Positions 1-8,908 of a stretch of DNA of 64,000 bases are shown here, piece after piece. The notes beneath the pieces were generated by a model, which was given only the letters and a program-made list of their open reading frames with translations, ran no database searches and was not told where the DNA came from. The translations under genes and the position numbers were made by a program. Source of the DNA: RUG100 sp963542695 (lineage in GTDB: Bacteria; Bacillota; Clostridia; Peptostreptococcales; Anaerovoracaceae); the NCBI GenBank assembly GCA_963542695.1, contig CAUTYX010000009.1, forward strand, positions 18,367-82,366, read 5' to 3'. How positions within the stretch are numbered: the stretch's first letter is position 1; every line of letters begins with the position of its first letter.

Positions 1-1
1 G

Positions 2-271
2 TCCTATGCGAAGACCAAGGTAAAAGAGGAAGAAGTCATTTATTCCATTGCTGAAAAAGAAAAAATTAACGTTAGCAAAGATGAATACGAATCCTATATT
101 ACCAAGACTTTGAAACAGTACGGCTATACGCCGGAATCTTTCAAGGAAACCAATGGCAAAAGCTTTGAACAGGCTCAAGGCAAAGCCAACATTTGGAAAG
201 CTGTATACTTGGAAAAGGTACAGACCTTGATTCTGGATAAGGCAAAGGTTGTTGACAAGATTTCAAAGTAG
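2..271 (+). CDS. Trigger-factor-like chaperone, C-terminal fragment
   Basis: Only the last 89 codons are present; the gene enters from the left edge, open in frame from base 2, and stops at TAG 269-271. The fragment is highly charged and helical. Its sequence (VKEEEVIYSIAEKEKINVSK near the start, then a tyrosine-rich helix and a closing LEKVQTLILDKAKVV) resembles the C-terminal substrate-cradling domain of trigger factor, the ribosome-associated chaperone/prolyl isomerase. The catalytic FKBP domain would lie outside the window. A trigger-factor-like peptidyl-prolyl isomerase of another subfamily is equally possible. It is followed directly by a terminator, so it ends its transcript. Confidence 0.55.
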   Translation, partial: SYAKTKVKEEEVIYSIAEKEKINVSKDEYESYITKTLKQYGYTPESFKETNGKSFEQAQGKANIWKAVYLEKVQTLILDKAKVVDKISK

Positions 272-296
272 CATACGAACAATACAAAGAGCAAAA

Positions 297-330
297 AGTC
301 GTTTCAGTTTAGGCTGTGACGGCTTTTTTT
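297..330 (+). terminator. Intrinsic terminator after the chaperone fragment
   Basis: Arms AGTCGTTTCAG and CTGTGACGGCT pair over 11 positions with one mismatch and some G-U pairs, and are followed by a run of seven T. It lies 25 bases after the stop codon. Confidence 0.75.
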
Positions 331-418
331 CAGTTGAAGTCCTAGCCCGTATCTAAGATACGGCAAGCAGGTCTCATACAGAAAGTGCAGCAGCTACGCT
401 GCGTGGCACTTTTTCAGT
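331..418. other. Intergenic region with two further hairpins
   Basis: A perfect 7-bp inverted repeat CCGTATC-TAA-GATACGG lies at 347-363. It is followed by a second structure around 381-413 whose outer arms AAAGTGC/GCACTTT enclose AGCAG/CTGC and end in five T. The second looks like another terminator. I recognise no known RNA family. The two hairpins could belong to a short transcript between the chaperone and nrdR. Confidence 0.4.
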
Positions 419-447
419 TTGAGGAAAAACACAATATGTAGTAAAAT
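419..447 (+). promoter_or_regulatory. Probable sigma-A promoter of nrdR-cmk
   Basis: TTGAGG, 17-bp spacer, TAAAAT. It is placed 43 bases before the nrdR start and directly after the hairpin region. Confidence 0.5.
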
Positions 448-489
448 ATACTGGATAGATTGTAAAACTAGTGTCTTGGAGGTAACAGG

Positions 490-948
490 ATGAGATGCCC
501 CTATTGCGAAAATGATGGAACCAAGGTAATCGATTCCAGACATACAGAAGATGGCCATGCTATTCGCCGTCGTCGGGAATGCGAGCGTTGCGGCAAGCGA
601 TTTACCACTTACGAAAAAATAGAAGAAATGGTTATGATGGTGGTAAAAAAGGATGGCAGCAGACAAGCCTTTGACCGTAACAAAATTATGAATGGGATTG
701 TCAAAGCTTGTGAAAAACGACCGGTATCGGTGGCACAAATGGAACATATCGTCGATGAAATCGAACGCGGCCTCAACAACATGATGGAAAAAGAAATCAA
801 AAGTTCCTTTATTGGGGAATTGATTATGGATCGTCTAAAGAAGCTGGATGAGGTGGCGTACGTGCGATTTGCTTCTGTTTATAGGCAGTTTACCGATATC
901 CAGACCTTTATGAAGGAAATAGAAAAGCTGGCAGGCAGCGGAAAGTGA
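490..948 (+). CDS. nrdR: Transcriptional repressor NrdR
   Basis: 152 residues, the usual NrdR length. NrdR is the ATP/dATP-sensing repressor of ribonucleotide reductase genes. An N-terminal zinc ribbon uses Cys3, Cys6, Cys31 and Cys34 with the characteristic arginine-rich stretch between them. From about residue 49 an ATP-cone domain follows, with the VKKDGSRQAFDRNKI signature. The start is set by a TTGGAGG ribosome site seven bases upstream. cmk begins 5 bases after the stop, so nrdR heads a small operon with nucleotide-metabolism logic. No NrdR box or ribonucleotide reductase gene lies in the window. Confidence 0.97.
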   Translation: MRCPYCENDGTKVIDSRHTEDGHAIRRRRECERCGKRFTTYEKIEEMVMMVVKKDGSRQAFDRNKIMNGIVKACEKRPVSVAQMEHIVDEIERGLNNMMEKEIKSSFIGELIMDRLKKLDEVAYVRFASVYRQFTDIQTFMKEIEKLAGSGK

Positions 949-952
949 GTAG

Positions 953-1606
953 ATGTTGATTAGAATTGCTATCGATGGACCCGGTGGTGCCGGAAAGAGT
1001 ACCATCGCTAAAATGGTCGCAAAACAATTAAACCTGGATTATATCGATACAGGTGCAATGTATCGTGCCATTGGATACAAAACTACCATAATGGATGTAG
1101 AACCAGTGGAAAGCGAGAAGCTTCTTGCTATGTTGAAGGCCACAAATGTAGCATGCCGGGGCGAGCAGGTGTTTCTTGATGGAAAAGACGTGAGCCTTGT
1201 GATTCGAACCCCGGAGATTGCTAAGGCAGCCAGCAAGATATCGGCTATCGCTGCTGTGAGACAAAAACTGGTTTCCCTGCAGCGTTCCATGGGACAGAAT
1301 AAAAATGTAGTAATGGATGGTCGTGATATCGGTACCAATGTACTAAAAGACGCTGAAGTGAAAATTTTCCTTACAGCTTCTCCACAAGAACGGGCCAGAA
1401 GAAGGTATCAGCAGCTACTGGAAAAGGGGCAAAAGGCAGATCTTCAGAAGGTGCTTGCGGATATCAATCACCGTGACCATGAAGATATGACAAGAGAAAT
1501 CGATCCTCTTTGCAAGGCGGAGGATGCAATAGAACTGGACACGACAGATATGTCCATTGAAGAAGTTGTGAATACAATCGTAAAGGAGGCTGAAAAATGG
1601 CTGTAG
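953..1606 (+). CDS. cmk: Cytidylate kinase
   Basis: 217 residues, normal for bacterial CMP kinase, which phosphorylates CMP/dCMP with ATP in the cytoplasm. The P-loop GPGGAGKS is at residues 9-16. Other family signatures visible are DTGAMYRAIGY, MDGRDIGTNVL and ARRRYQQL with the lid arginines, and DINHRDHEDMTREIDPL near the C-terminus. It overlaps the start of the next gene by 10 bases and follows nrdR by 4 bases, indicating one transcript. Confidence 0.97.
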   Translation: MLIRIAIDGPGGAGKSTIAKMVAKQLNLDYIDTGAMYRAIGYKTTIMDVEPVESEKLLAMLKATNVACRGEQVFLDGKDVSLVIRTPEIAKAASKISAIAAVRQKLVSLQRSMGQNKNVVMDGRDIGTNVLKDAEVKIFLTASPQERARRRYQQLLEKGQKADLQKVLADINHRDHEDMTREIDPLCKAEDAIELDTTDMSIEEVVNTIVKEAEKWL

Positions 1607-2841
1607 TCAGACCTTTTAAGGCAATTAGACCGGATCGGAAATTGGCGGAGAAAGTGTGCTCCTTGCCCTATGATGTTATGAATCGTCAGGAAGCTGCGGC
1701 TATGGCAGAAGGAAATCCCTACAGCTTCCTTCATATTTGCCGTGCAGAAATTGATTTAGACGACCAAATCAGCGATTACGATGACAAGGTATATGAGAAG
1801 GCGGCATCCAACATCGACCGGTTTATTTCCCAGGGAATTCTCATGGAAGAAGCCAAACCGATGCTGTATATTTATCGCCAGACTATGAACGGAAATACCC
1901 AGACAGGAATTGTAGGGTGTGTTTCTGTAGATGATTATCAAAATAATGTCATTAAAAAGCATGAACTGACGAGAGTAGAGAAGGAACAGGATCGCATTCG
2001 CCACTTTGATGTGTGCAACTGCAACACGGAACCTATTTTTCTTACCTATCGTGATCATGCCAAAATCAACGCTTTGGTAGACGGTATTGTGTCAAATAAC
2101 CGGCCGGAATACGACTTTGTGGGAAAAGACGGTGTCAAACATCAGTTGTGGCCGGTGCAGGATAACAATGTGATTTCCGGTCTGACGGCGCTGTTTGGAA
2201 CGATTCCTGCTTTGTATATAGCCGATGGACACCATCGTAGTGCCAGCGCTTGCCGGGTAGGTCTGAAACGGCGTGAAGAAAAGCCGGAGTACACAGGGGA
2301 AGAAGAATTTAACTATTTTATGGCTGTCATTTTCTCTGATAGCGAATTGCGGGTTTTTGACTACAATCGGGTAGTTAAAGATACAGCAGGAAATACTCCC
2401 AAGGAGCTTTTTGAAAAAATCACAAATGCCGGTTTTACAGTAGAAAAAATCGGCAAAGAAGCCTATCGTCCCGAAGCCAAAGGAAACTTTGGAATGTACT
2501 TGGAAGGGAATTGGTACAAACTGACAGCAAAAGAAGAGATTATTCCCGATGATATTATCGGTGCCTTGGATGTGTCGGTGTTGCAAGAAAATTTGCTGGG
2601 ACCTATTTTAAATATTAAAGATCCAAGAACCGACGATCGTATTGATTTTGTTGGCGGTATTAGAGGATTAGAAGAGCTGGAACGCCGGGCCGAGTCAGAT
2701 ATGAAAATTGCATTTTCTGTTCATCCGGTGGAAATCTCCGACTTAATGGATGTTGCTGATAACGGTAAGGTGATGCCGCCTAAATCTACCTGGTTTGAGC
2801 CAAAACTGGGAAGCGGACTGTTTATGCACCGGTTAGGATAA
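1597..2841 (+). CDS. DUF1015 family protein
   Basis: 414 residues spanning one DUF1015 domain. The N-terminal VRPFKAIRP motif with LPYDVMN and the central IADGHHRSASA motif are diagnostic. Characterised relatives of this ParB/Srx-like superfamily include free-serine kinases (archaeal SerK, staphylococcal SbnI). A nucleotide-dependent small-molecule kinase is therefore a reasonable inference, but the exact substrate cannot be read from sequence. Its start overlaps the end of cmk, with the ribosome site GGAGG inside cmk. No serine-biosynthesis gene is nearby. It appears to be the last gene of the nrdR operon. Confidence 0.85.
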   Translation: MAVVRPFKAIRPDRKLAEKVCSLPYDVMNRQEAAAMAEGNPYSFLHICRAEIDLDDQISDYDDKVYEKAASNIDRFISQGILMEEAKPMLYIYRQTMNGNTQTGIVGCVSVDDYQNNVIKKHELTRVEKEQDRIRHFDVCNCNTEPIFLTYRDHAKINALVDGIVSNNRPEYDFVGKDGVKHQLWPVQDNNVISGLTALFGTIPALYIADGHHRSASACRVGLKRREEKPEYTGEEEFNYFMAVIFSDSELRVFDYNRVVKDTAGNTPKELFEKITNAGFTVEKIGKEAYRPEAKGNFGMYLEGNWYKLTAKEEIIPDDIIGALDVSVLQENLLGPILNIKDPRTDDRIDFVGGIRGLEELERRAESDMKIAFSVHPVEISDLMDVADNGKVMPPKSTWFEPKLGSGLFMHRLG

Positions 2842-2881
2842 TGACTAATAAAAAGGGAATGTGAAAAAATCATCGTTTTCA

Positions 2882-2910
2882 TTGTATACCATGGTAAATG
2901 ATGATAAAAT
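2882..2910 (+). promoter_or_regulatory. Probable promoter of the radC-mre operon
   Basis: TTGTAT, 17-bp spacer, TAAAAT, 73 bases before radC. The leader between the promoter and radC also contains an 11-codon frame starting at 2939, which I do not regard as a gene. Confidence 0.45.
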
Positions 2911-2982
2911 ATACGTTGACTTTTTAGGAGTCGTGATCATGCACGGACCGGCCTTGATGCCGAAAGGCAGATAGGAGGAGCC

Positions 2983-3660
2983 ATGGTCATTAGAGAATTA
3001 CCGGAATACGAAAGGCCCAGAGAAAAGATGTGCCGAGAAGGCAGCCGGGCGCTGTCCAACGGTGAATTAATCGCATTGCTGTTGTCCTCGGGGACACGAA
3101 ACAAAACGGCCGTGCAACTGGCAGAAGAAATTTTGGCGTTGGATCCCGGTGGGATTGTGTATCTTACCGAGTGTTCCTTAGAGGAATTGCTTTCCATTGA
3201 CGGAGTAGGGAGAGCCAAAGCTTGCCAACTCCTTGCCGCAGTAGAGTTGGGGAGGCGTATCGCCACCAGCCCTCGCAGCACTCGTCAACGAGTAGCCAGC
3301 ACAAAGGATGTAGCCAATATCTTTATGGAGAGAATGCGCTACTACAAGAAGGAGTTCTTCAATGTGTTGCTGATCAATGCCAAGGGGGATATTATCGGTG
3401 AAGAAACCGTTACCATTGGTGATATTTCTTCCAGTATTGTTCACCCGCGAGAATCTTTCGCATCTGCTATTAAACGAGGGGCTGCCGCAGTGATTTTTGT
3501 ACACAATCATCCCAGTGGAGATCCGGAACCCAGCAAAGAAGACATTGCTGTTACAAAGCGCCTTTGCAGAGCCGGGGAAATCTTAGGAATTCGCGTACTG
3601 GATCATGTGATTATCGGAGACGATAAGTATCGCAGTTTTAAAGAAAGTGAATTAATATAA
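2983..3660 (+). CDS. radC: RadC family JAMM-domain protein
   Basis: 225 residues. The N-terminal UPF0758/helix-hairpin-helix part (LSNGELIALLLSSGT, then a GVGRAKA hairpin near residue 75) is followed by the RadC/JAMM metalloprotease-like domain. Its metal motif HNHPSGDPEPSKED carries the two His and the Asp. The family's role is unsettled: the old radiation-repair assignment has been withdrawn in E. coli. The start follows an AGGAGG site. It sits 15 bases before mreB, the common Bacillota order radC-mreBCD, and is probably co-transcribed. Confidence 0.95.
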   Translation: MVIRELPEYERPREKMCREGSRALSNGELIALLLSSGTRNKTAVQLAEEILALDPGGIVYLTECSLEELLSIDGVGRAKACQLLAAVELGRRIATSPRSTRQRVASTKDVANIFMERMRYYKKEFFNVLLINAKGDIIGEETVTIGDISSSIVHPRESFASAIKRGAAAVIFVHNHPSGDPEPSKEDIAVTKRLCRAGEILGIRVLDHVIIGDDKYRSFKESELI

Positions 3661-3675
3661 ACAGGAGGATATACT

Positions 3676-4713
3676 GTGTTTGGTTTTTCAGCAAAAGAAA
3701 TGGGAATTGACCTGGGAACTGCCAATACCCTTATTTATATCAAGGACAAAGGCATGGTTCTTAACGAAGCATCCTGCATTGCCTATGACAAGAGAAATGC
3801 AGAGGTCATTGCCACCGGGGCAAAAGCAAAGGCAATGTACGGCAAAGCCCCTAAGGATATTGTCGTAGTAAAACCCTTGCAAGACGGTGTTATTTCCGAT
3901 TTTGATATGGCAGCAGAAATGTTACAGCGCTTTATCAGAACCGCAATGGGAGAAAAAAAGCCTTCCGGAATGCGCATCGTTATCGGCGTCCCAAGTGGCG
4001 TTACAGAAGTTGAAAAACTGGCAGTAGAAGAAGTGATTGGTTTAATGGGGGCCAAGGAAGTATACATTTTGGACGAACCGACAGCGGCGGCCATTGGAGC
4101 CGACCTTGACATTGACAGTTCCGATGCATGCATGATTGTTGACATTGGCGGAGGAACATCTGATGTGGCAATTTTGTCTCTTGGCGGGATTGTTGTAAGC
4201 ACCTCTTTACGGTATGCCGGTGATAAGATGAATGAGGCGATCATTCAATACGTTCGTAAGAAAAAAGGTGTTCTTATTGGCGATAAGACAGCCGAGGAAC
4301 TAAAGATCAAAGTTGGCAGTGCGATGATTGAAACAGGTGCTGACGGCAAAGAAATAATCAAAACCATGGATGCCAGAGGTCGCGACCTGATTTCCGGCTT
4401 GCCAAAAACATTCCGTGTTAACAGTAAGGATATGGAATCTGCTCTTCATGAATCCATGGAGATGATTGTGGATGCTGTTAAGACCACGGTAGAAAAGGCG
4501 CCTCCGGAAATTGCTGCAGATATTGCAGAGAGAGGGCTGATTTTAACAGGTGGCGGCAGTATGATTGAGAATCTGGACAAACTAATTGCCCAGAGAACCG
4601 GCATGGCAGTAGCACTGGCTCCAAATCCATACGAAGCAGTTGCTTTGGGAGCAGGTAGAAGCCTTGAAAATATCGAGCGTCTGCGTGTGTATGCTAGTGA
4701 TAAGAAGAGATAG
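3676..4713 (+). CDS. mreB: Rod-shape actin homologue MreB
   Basis: 345 residues with a GTG start preceded by ACAGGAGG. MreB is a bacterial actin that polymerises under the membrane and guides lateral cell-wall synthesis. Visible signatures are phosphate-1 IDLGTANTLIY near the N-terminus, the EPTAAAIGA stretch, phosphate-2 DIGGGTSDVA, and the adenosine motif LTGGGSMIENLD near residue 295. It is the first of mreB-mreC-mreD-mrdA, so filament, scaffold and transpeptidase are produced together. An Mbl-type paralogue label is possible, but the gene order favours MreB. Confidence 0.96.
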   Translation: MFGFSAKEMGIDLGTANTLIYIKDKGMVLNEASCIAYDKRNAEVIATGAKAKAMYGKAPKDIVVVKPLQDGVISDFDMAAEMLQRFIRTAMGEKKPSGMRIVIGVPSGVTEVEKLAVEEVIGLMGAKEVYILDEPTAAAIGADLDIDSSDACMIVDIGGGTSDVAILSLGGIVVSTSLRYAGDKMNEAIIQYVRKKKGVLIGDKTAEELKIKVGSAMIETGADGKEIIKTMDARGRDLISGLPKTFRVNSKDMESALHESMEMIVDAVKTTVEKAPPEIAADIAERGLILTGGGSMIENLDKLIAQRTGMAVALAPNPYEAVALGAGRSLENIERLRVYASDKKR

Positions 4714-4733
4714 GAACGTAGGTTGGCATCTTT

Positions 4734-5561
4734 ATGAAAAAATGGTTGGCGGAACATAGACTATTTACAATACTCTCCAGTATCATCCTTGCTTTGTTGC
4801 TGATTATCATTATTTCCTTTGTGACAGCCGGTGGCAGTACCGTCATCGGACGTGGCATCCAGTCAGGAGTATCCTATATCCAACGTCCCCTGTCAGGATT
4901 CACTAACACGGTGAAACAGGAGCTAGGCGGTATCTTTAAGTATCGTCAAATTCAGAAAGAAAATAAAAAGCTGAAAGAAGAACTGGAAAAACTGGAGAAA
5001 GAAAATCGCCAGCTGCAAATTGCGGGAAACGAATTAAAGGAACTTCGTTCTCTGTCAAAATCTTTTGACTTCCGACCTTTTTCCGGTAATGGAAAAGCTG
5101 TTGCGGCACGTGTTATCTCCATTGATAACTCCAATCCATACGTGGTATTTACGGTGGATGCCGGTACGGAAAAGAACATAAAAAAAGATGATATTGTAGT
5201 AGATGGCAACGGTCTCATTGGTCGTGTTCAGGAAGCGGGAAAAGGATACAGTAAGATTGTATCTATTATCTCCAACAAAAACAGTATCAGCTTTTCCGCC
5301 CAGCGAAAGTCGTCCACTACAGGTGTTTTAAAAGGCGATGGTCACGGAAAGCTGACCGGGTATGTGATGAATCAGAACATGTCTATTCTAAAAGGAGACA
5401 AGCTGATTACTTCCGGTATTGGCATTTACCCACAAGGGATTTTAATCGGTACAGTCAAAACCATTGATTACGATGAAGATAGACAGTTAAAAGTCGTAAC
5501 GGTAGAGCCTACGGTTAACTTTAGTGCACTGCAAAAGGTGGCGATTTATTATGAGTATTAA
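4734..5561 (+). CDS. mreC: Rod-shape determining protein MreC
   Basis: 275 residues. The short cytoplasmic N-terminus is followed by a transmembrane helix at about residues 12-32. A coiled coil rich in KEN/KEL heptads follows at about 75-105. The extracytoplasmic beta-domains typical of MreC complete the protein (VISIDNSNPYVVFTVDAG, GNGLIGRV, and GIYPQGILIGTV towards the end). MreC scaffolds the elongasome outside the membrane. It lies 20 bases after mreB, and its last 11 bases overlap mreD. Confidence 0.93.
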   Translation: MKKWLAEHRLFTILSSIILALLLIIIISFVTAGGSTVIGRGIQSGVSYIQRPLSGFTNTVKQELGGIFKYRQIQKENKKLKEELEKLEKENRQLQIAGNELKELRSLSKSFDFRPFSGNGKAVAARVISIDNSNPYVVFTVDAGTEKNIKKDDIVVDGNGLIGRVQEAGKGYSKIVSIISNKNSISFSAQRKSSTTGVLKGDGHGKLTGYVMNQNMSILKGDKLITSGIGIYPQGILIGTVKTIDYDEDRQLKVVTVEPTVNFSALQKVAIYYEY

Positions 5562-6072
5562 GAAGGTCACCATTCTGTATGTGCTGGCATTCTTGTTACA
5601 GCTGTCAGTAATCAATTTGTTTTCTATTGGCGGCATTGCTCCCAACTTGATATTTTGTTTGACTGTTTTTATTTGTTTTCGTTTTAGCCTTGGGTATCGC
5701 TGTGTTCCCTTTGCCCTGGTGGCCAGCTTGCTGCTAGACACATGTGCCGGCAACTACGTTGGACTTTCGGCTTTGGCTCTGTTTTTAACATGTATTTTTG
5801 TTATCTGGGTTAAATATTACATGAACACAGATTTACTAAAAACCTTACTGGCAACCGGTGCAGTAGCCACCATTGTATATGGGCTCCTCTACTGGATTAT
5901 GGTTGCCATTATGAAGTTTGAATACAGTTTGGTGTACGTATTGCAACATCAGATTTTCTATATCGTATATAATCTGATTGTTATGAGCATCCTCTGGTTG
6001 TTTTACAGCAATGTATATGCACGGTGGAAGCTACGTGGAGGGGCACCGGATAAGGAAGAAGACAGTATATGA
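5551..6072 (+). CDS. mreD: Rod-shape determining protein MreD
   Basis: 173 residues, almost entirely hydrophobic, with about five to six membrane helices. MreD is the integral membrane partner of MreC. I chose ATG 5551 rather than an upstream in-frame ATG inside mreC, because it gives the standard short polar N-terminus MSIKKVT. The start overlaps the mreC stop. Its own stop overlaps the mrdA start. Sequence identity across the family is low, so the call rests on topology, size and position. Confidence 0.88.
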   Translation: MSIKKVTILYVLAFLLQLSVINLFSIGGIAPNLIFCLTVFICFRFSLGYRCVPFALVASLLLDTCAGNYVGLSALALFLTCIFVIWVKYYMNTDLLKTLLATGAVATIVYGLLYWIMVAIMKFEYSLVYVLQHQIFYIVYNLIVMSILWLFYSNVYARWKLRGGAPDKEEDSI

Positions 6073-8879
6073 AAGAGCTTTTCAAAAATGTGTTTTCAAC
6101 TAGATACAGACAGCTGCTAGGGGTATTTTTTGTTCTGGCAGCGATTTTGGTTATTCGACTATTGGTTCTTACGGTATTCCAGTACGATACTTGGTCCAAG
6201 TCTGCCAAAAATATTTCTACCAAGACTGTCTATACCACTGCGCCACGTGGCAATATCTATGACAGAAACGGACAACTTTTAGTAGGAAACAAACAGTCCT
6301 TTACTGTGAAAATTTCTGCCGATGATCAAAGTAGCCAGCAGCTAAACAAAACCATCATTAATTTAATTCATGTGCTGAACAAAAACCATGACAAAGTAGA
6401 AGACGAATTCCCCATTAAGATTAGTGACGGAAAATATTATTATACGTACGATAACCAAGTATCCAAATGGCTTCGCAAAAACAACTTAAATCCAAATTTA
6501 ACGGCGGAGGAGGCTTTCAATGCTTTGCGCCAGAAATTAGGCGTGGACAGCTCCTTATCAAGATACGATGCCCAGTTGGAAATGCAGCAAACCTACAGTA
6601 CGTATCCGCCAATTTCAGTGGACACTATGCAGTACACTGCCGATGAAGAAAAAAACAACTTTCTAACGCAATATTTTCCAAACCTAAGTGAAAAGGAAAG
6701 AGATAAACTGTCTCCCAAAGAAGCCTTTAAAGGCATTCGCAAACACATGGAAATCAAGAGTTCTGTTTCCGATAATACAGCCAGAAAGATTATGGCTGTC
6801 CGGTATAGTTTAGATGCTCTTGGATATAATAAATATTTATCTGCCGTAGTATCTAAAAATGTATCAGAGGATACCGTTATGCTTATTGAAGAGGGCTCTG
6901 ATGACCTGAAGGGGGTACAGGTAGTTTCAGAATCTACACGGTACTACCCTAACAACAATACCGCTTCTCATGTAATTGGTTATATTGGAGAAATTTCCGA
7001 TGATAAGAAAGAAGCTTACGGGGAAAAGGGATATGCCAACGATGAGCTTATTGGGCAATATGGTATCGAACAAAAATACGAGTCAACTTTAAAAGGGCAA
7101 AACGGAAGTAAGACAGTACAGGTAAATGCCAGTGGTGAAACCGAAAAAGTACTAGGAAAGACCCAGCCAAAGAAAGGAAAAGATGTATATCTAACCTTGG
7201 ATTTGGATTTGCAAAAATCTGCTGAGGAAGGTTTGTCAAAGACTATCAATGCCATGCGCTACGGTGGTGGTGTGGGCAGTAAATACGGAGCTTCTCCTAT
7301 AGCAGAAGCAGCACCAAAGGCCAAGAGTGGTTCTGTTGTTGCCATTGATGTAAAAACCGGAGATGTGTTGGCATTGGCCAATTACCCGGACTTTAACCCG
7401 AATCTTTTTGCAGAGGGCATCAGCTCCTCCAACTGGGAAAAACTCCAAAGTGATAACCCTAGAGACCCGCTCTCAGCGGCACCATTATATAATATGGCAA
7501 CCATGAGTACGGTGCAGCCCGGTTCTATTTTCAAACCGGTTACGGCAACGGCCGGATTGGAATGTGGATTGAATCCCGATGAGTATAGAACCGATGCTGG
7601 TGCCATTAAACTAGGTGGTCGTACTTTTGCCTGTGTATCTTGGAACTTGTCTCATGGTCGGAAAACTCATGGGTCACTAAATATGTATCGTGCCATTGGT
7701 GTTTCCTGTAACTACTATTTTTACGATGTGGCAACCAATAAAGACTGGGCCAGCGGCGGTACTATGGGTTACAAAAAGCAGATTACACACAGGACCATTA
7801 CCGATTATGCAAAACAGTATGGCTTGGGGAAACCTACCGGCATTGAGCTGGATGAAGCCGTAGTGCCGGTACCATCGGAAAAGAAAAAAATTAAATCACA
7901 AAAGGTGCAGCTGCAGTATGAACTGGAAGCTGCTGCCGAAGAATATTTTAAAAAAGACGTAGTGGCAAACAATACGTTGCTGAAGCAAAATATTCACCAA
8001 ATTGTTTCCTTGCTGGATAAAAAAAATTTAGACTGGGATACATTGCACGACCAGTTGCTGCCTAAATATGGAATCAAAGAAGGGAAACTACAGAAGGTAG
8101 GAGAGACGGTTCTTTATACATACTACCCACAAGCCAAGTGGACCACAGGAGATACCTTTAACTTGTGTATCGGTCAAGGGGATAACTCCTATACGCCCTT
8201 GCAAATGGCCAACTACATTGCCACTTTGGCAGACAAAGGCAAACATAACCAGGTTAGCATTGTAAAAGGTGTCGAAGGTAAGGGATTAACGAAAAAGAAA
8301 AAGCCGTCACAAGTAAAGGTGTCTGATAAAAAATATTTTGGACAGATTATTCAAGGTATGCAGTATGTAGCAGATAATCAGGAAAGTACTGTATCCAAGG
8401 TGTTTAGAAGCTTGCATGTGAAAATTGCTGCCAAGACAGGTACTGCTCAGCGTGCCGGCAAAATCAATCCAAAGTCAGAAGTTGTCTATATCCGGGAACA
8501 TTTGTCAGGCATTGCCCCAAATCTTTCTTGGTCCCAGGTTCGAAAAGAAATGAAGCGACTAATGGAAAAATATCCAAACACCTATACCAGTGAAGACATT
8601 GCTGTTCGCAGGGCGGTAATCAGCCTTAGCAAAGGGAAGGTAGACACTGAAGATTTGGATCAATACAAAAGCGATTACGATAACTTTGCATGGGTAGTTG
8701 CTATGGCACCGGTGGATGATCCACAGATTGCTGTTTGTGCAATGATCCCACAAGGGTCTACAGCTGCCAATGCAGCTCCTATTGTAAAGGAAGTTATTGG
8801 AAAATATTTTGATACCACCAAAAAGTACAGCCAGTACAATAATAATTCCGGTGTAGAAAACACCACCAATTCTAACTAA
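6069..8879 (+). CDS. mrdA: Penicillin-binding protein 2, elongation transpeptidase
   Basis: 936 residues. There is one N-terminal membrane anchor at about 18-38, a PBP dimerisation domain starting at APRGNIYDRNGQLL, and the transpeptidase domain. The active-site motifs are intact: SIFK (Ser486, Lys489), SCN (546-548) and KTG (789-791). This class B PBP cross-links peptidoglycan during side-wall growth with RodA and MreBCD. It is clearly longer than typical PBP2 (about 600-700 residues). Extra segments sit at about 95-230 and between SxN and KTG at about 600-690. The start overlaps the mreD stop, and the stop abuts the minD region. No rodA is seen here. Confidence 0.93.
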   Translation: MKELFKNVFSTRYRQLLGVFFVLAAILVIRLLVLTVFQYDTWSKSAKNISTKTVYTTAPRGNIYDRNGQLLVGNKQSFTVKISADDQSSQQLNKTIINLIHVLNKNHDKVEDEFPIKISDGKYYYTYDNQVSKWLRKNNLNPNLTAEEAFNALRQKLGVDSSLSRYDAQLEMQQTYSTYPPISVDTMQYTADEEKNNFLTQYFPNLSEKERDKLSPKEAFKGIRKHMEIKSSVSDNTARKIMAVRYSLDALGYNKYLSAVVSKNVSEDTVMLIEEGSDDLKGVQVVSESTRYYPNNNTASHVIGYIGEISDDKKEAYGEKGYANDELIGQYGIEQKYESTLKGQNGSKTVQVNASGETEKVLGKTQPKKGKDVYLTLDLDLQKSAEEGLSKTINAMRYGGGVGSKYGASPIAEAAPKAKSGSVVAIDVKTGDVLALANYPDFNPNLFAEGISSSNWEKLQSDNPRDPLSAAPLYNMATMSTVQPGSIFKPVTATAGLECGLNPDEYRTDAGAIKLGGRTFACVSWNLSHGRKTHGSLNMYRAIGVSCNYYFYDVATNKDWASGGTMGYKKQITHRTITDYAKQYGLGKPTGIELDEAVVPVPSEKKKIKSQKVQLQYELEAAAEEYFKKDVVANNTLLKQNIHQIVSLLDKKNLDWDTLHDQLLPKYGIKEGKLQKVGETVLYTYYPQAKWTTGDTFNLCIGQGDNSYTPLQMANYIATLADKGKHNQVSIVKGVEGKGLTKKKKPSQVKVSDKKYFGQIIQGMQYVADNQESTVSKVFRSLHVKIAAKTGTAQRAGKINPKSEVVYIREHLSGIAPNLSWSQVRKEMKRLMEKYPNTYTSEDIAVRRAVISLSKGKVDTEDLDQYKSDYDNFAWVVAMAPVDDPQIAVCAMIPQGSTAANAAPIVKEVIGKYFDTTKKYSQYNNNSGVENTTNSN

Positions 8880-8908
8880 TGGTGTCGATTGGGAGAGGTA
8901 GCGAGAAA

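Noticed and set aside
394..747. Leftward 117-codon frame over nrdR
   Set aside because: Shadow of the nrdR coding frame with no ribosome site or domain.
2939..2974. 11-codon leader peptide before radC
   Set aside because: No ribosome site, no regulatory amino-acid run and no attenuator structure.
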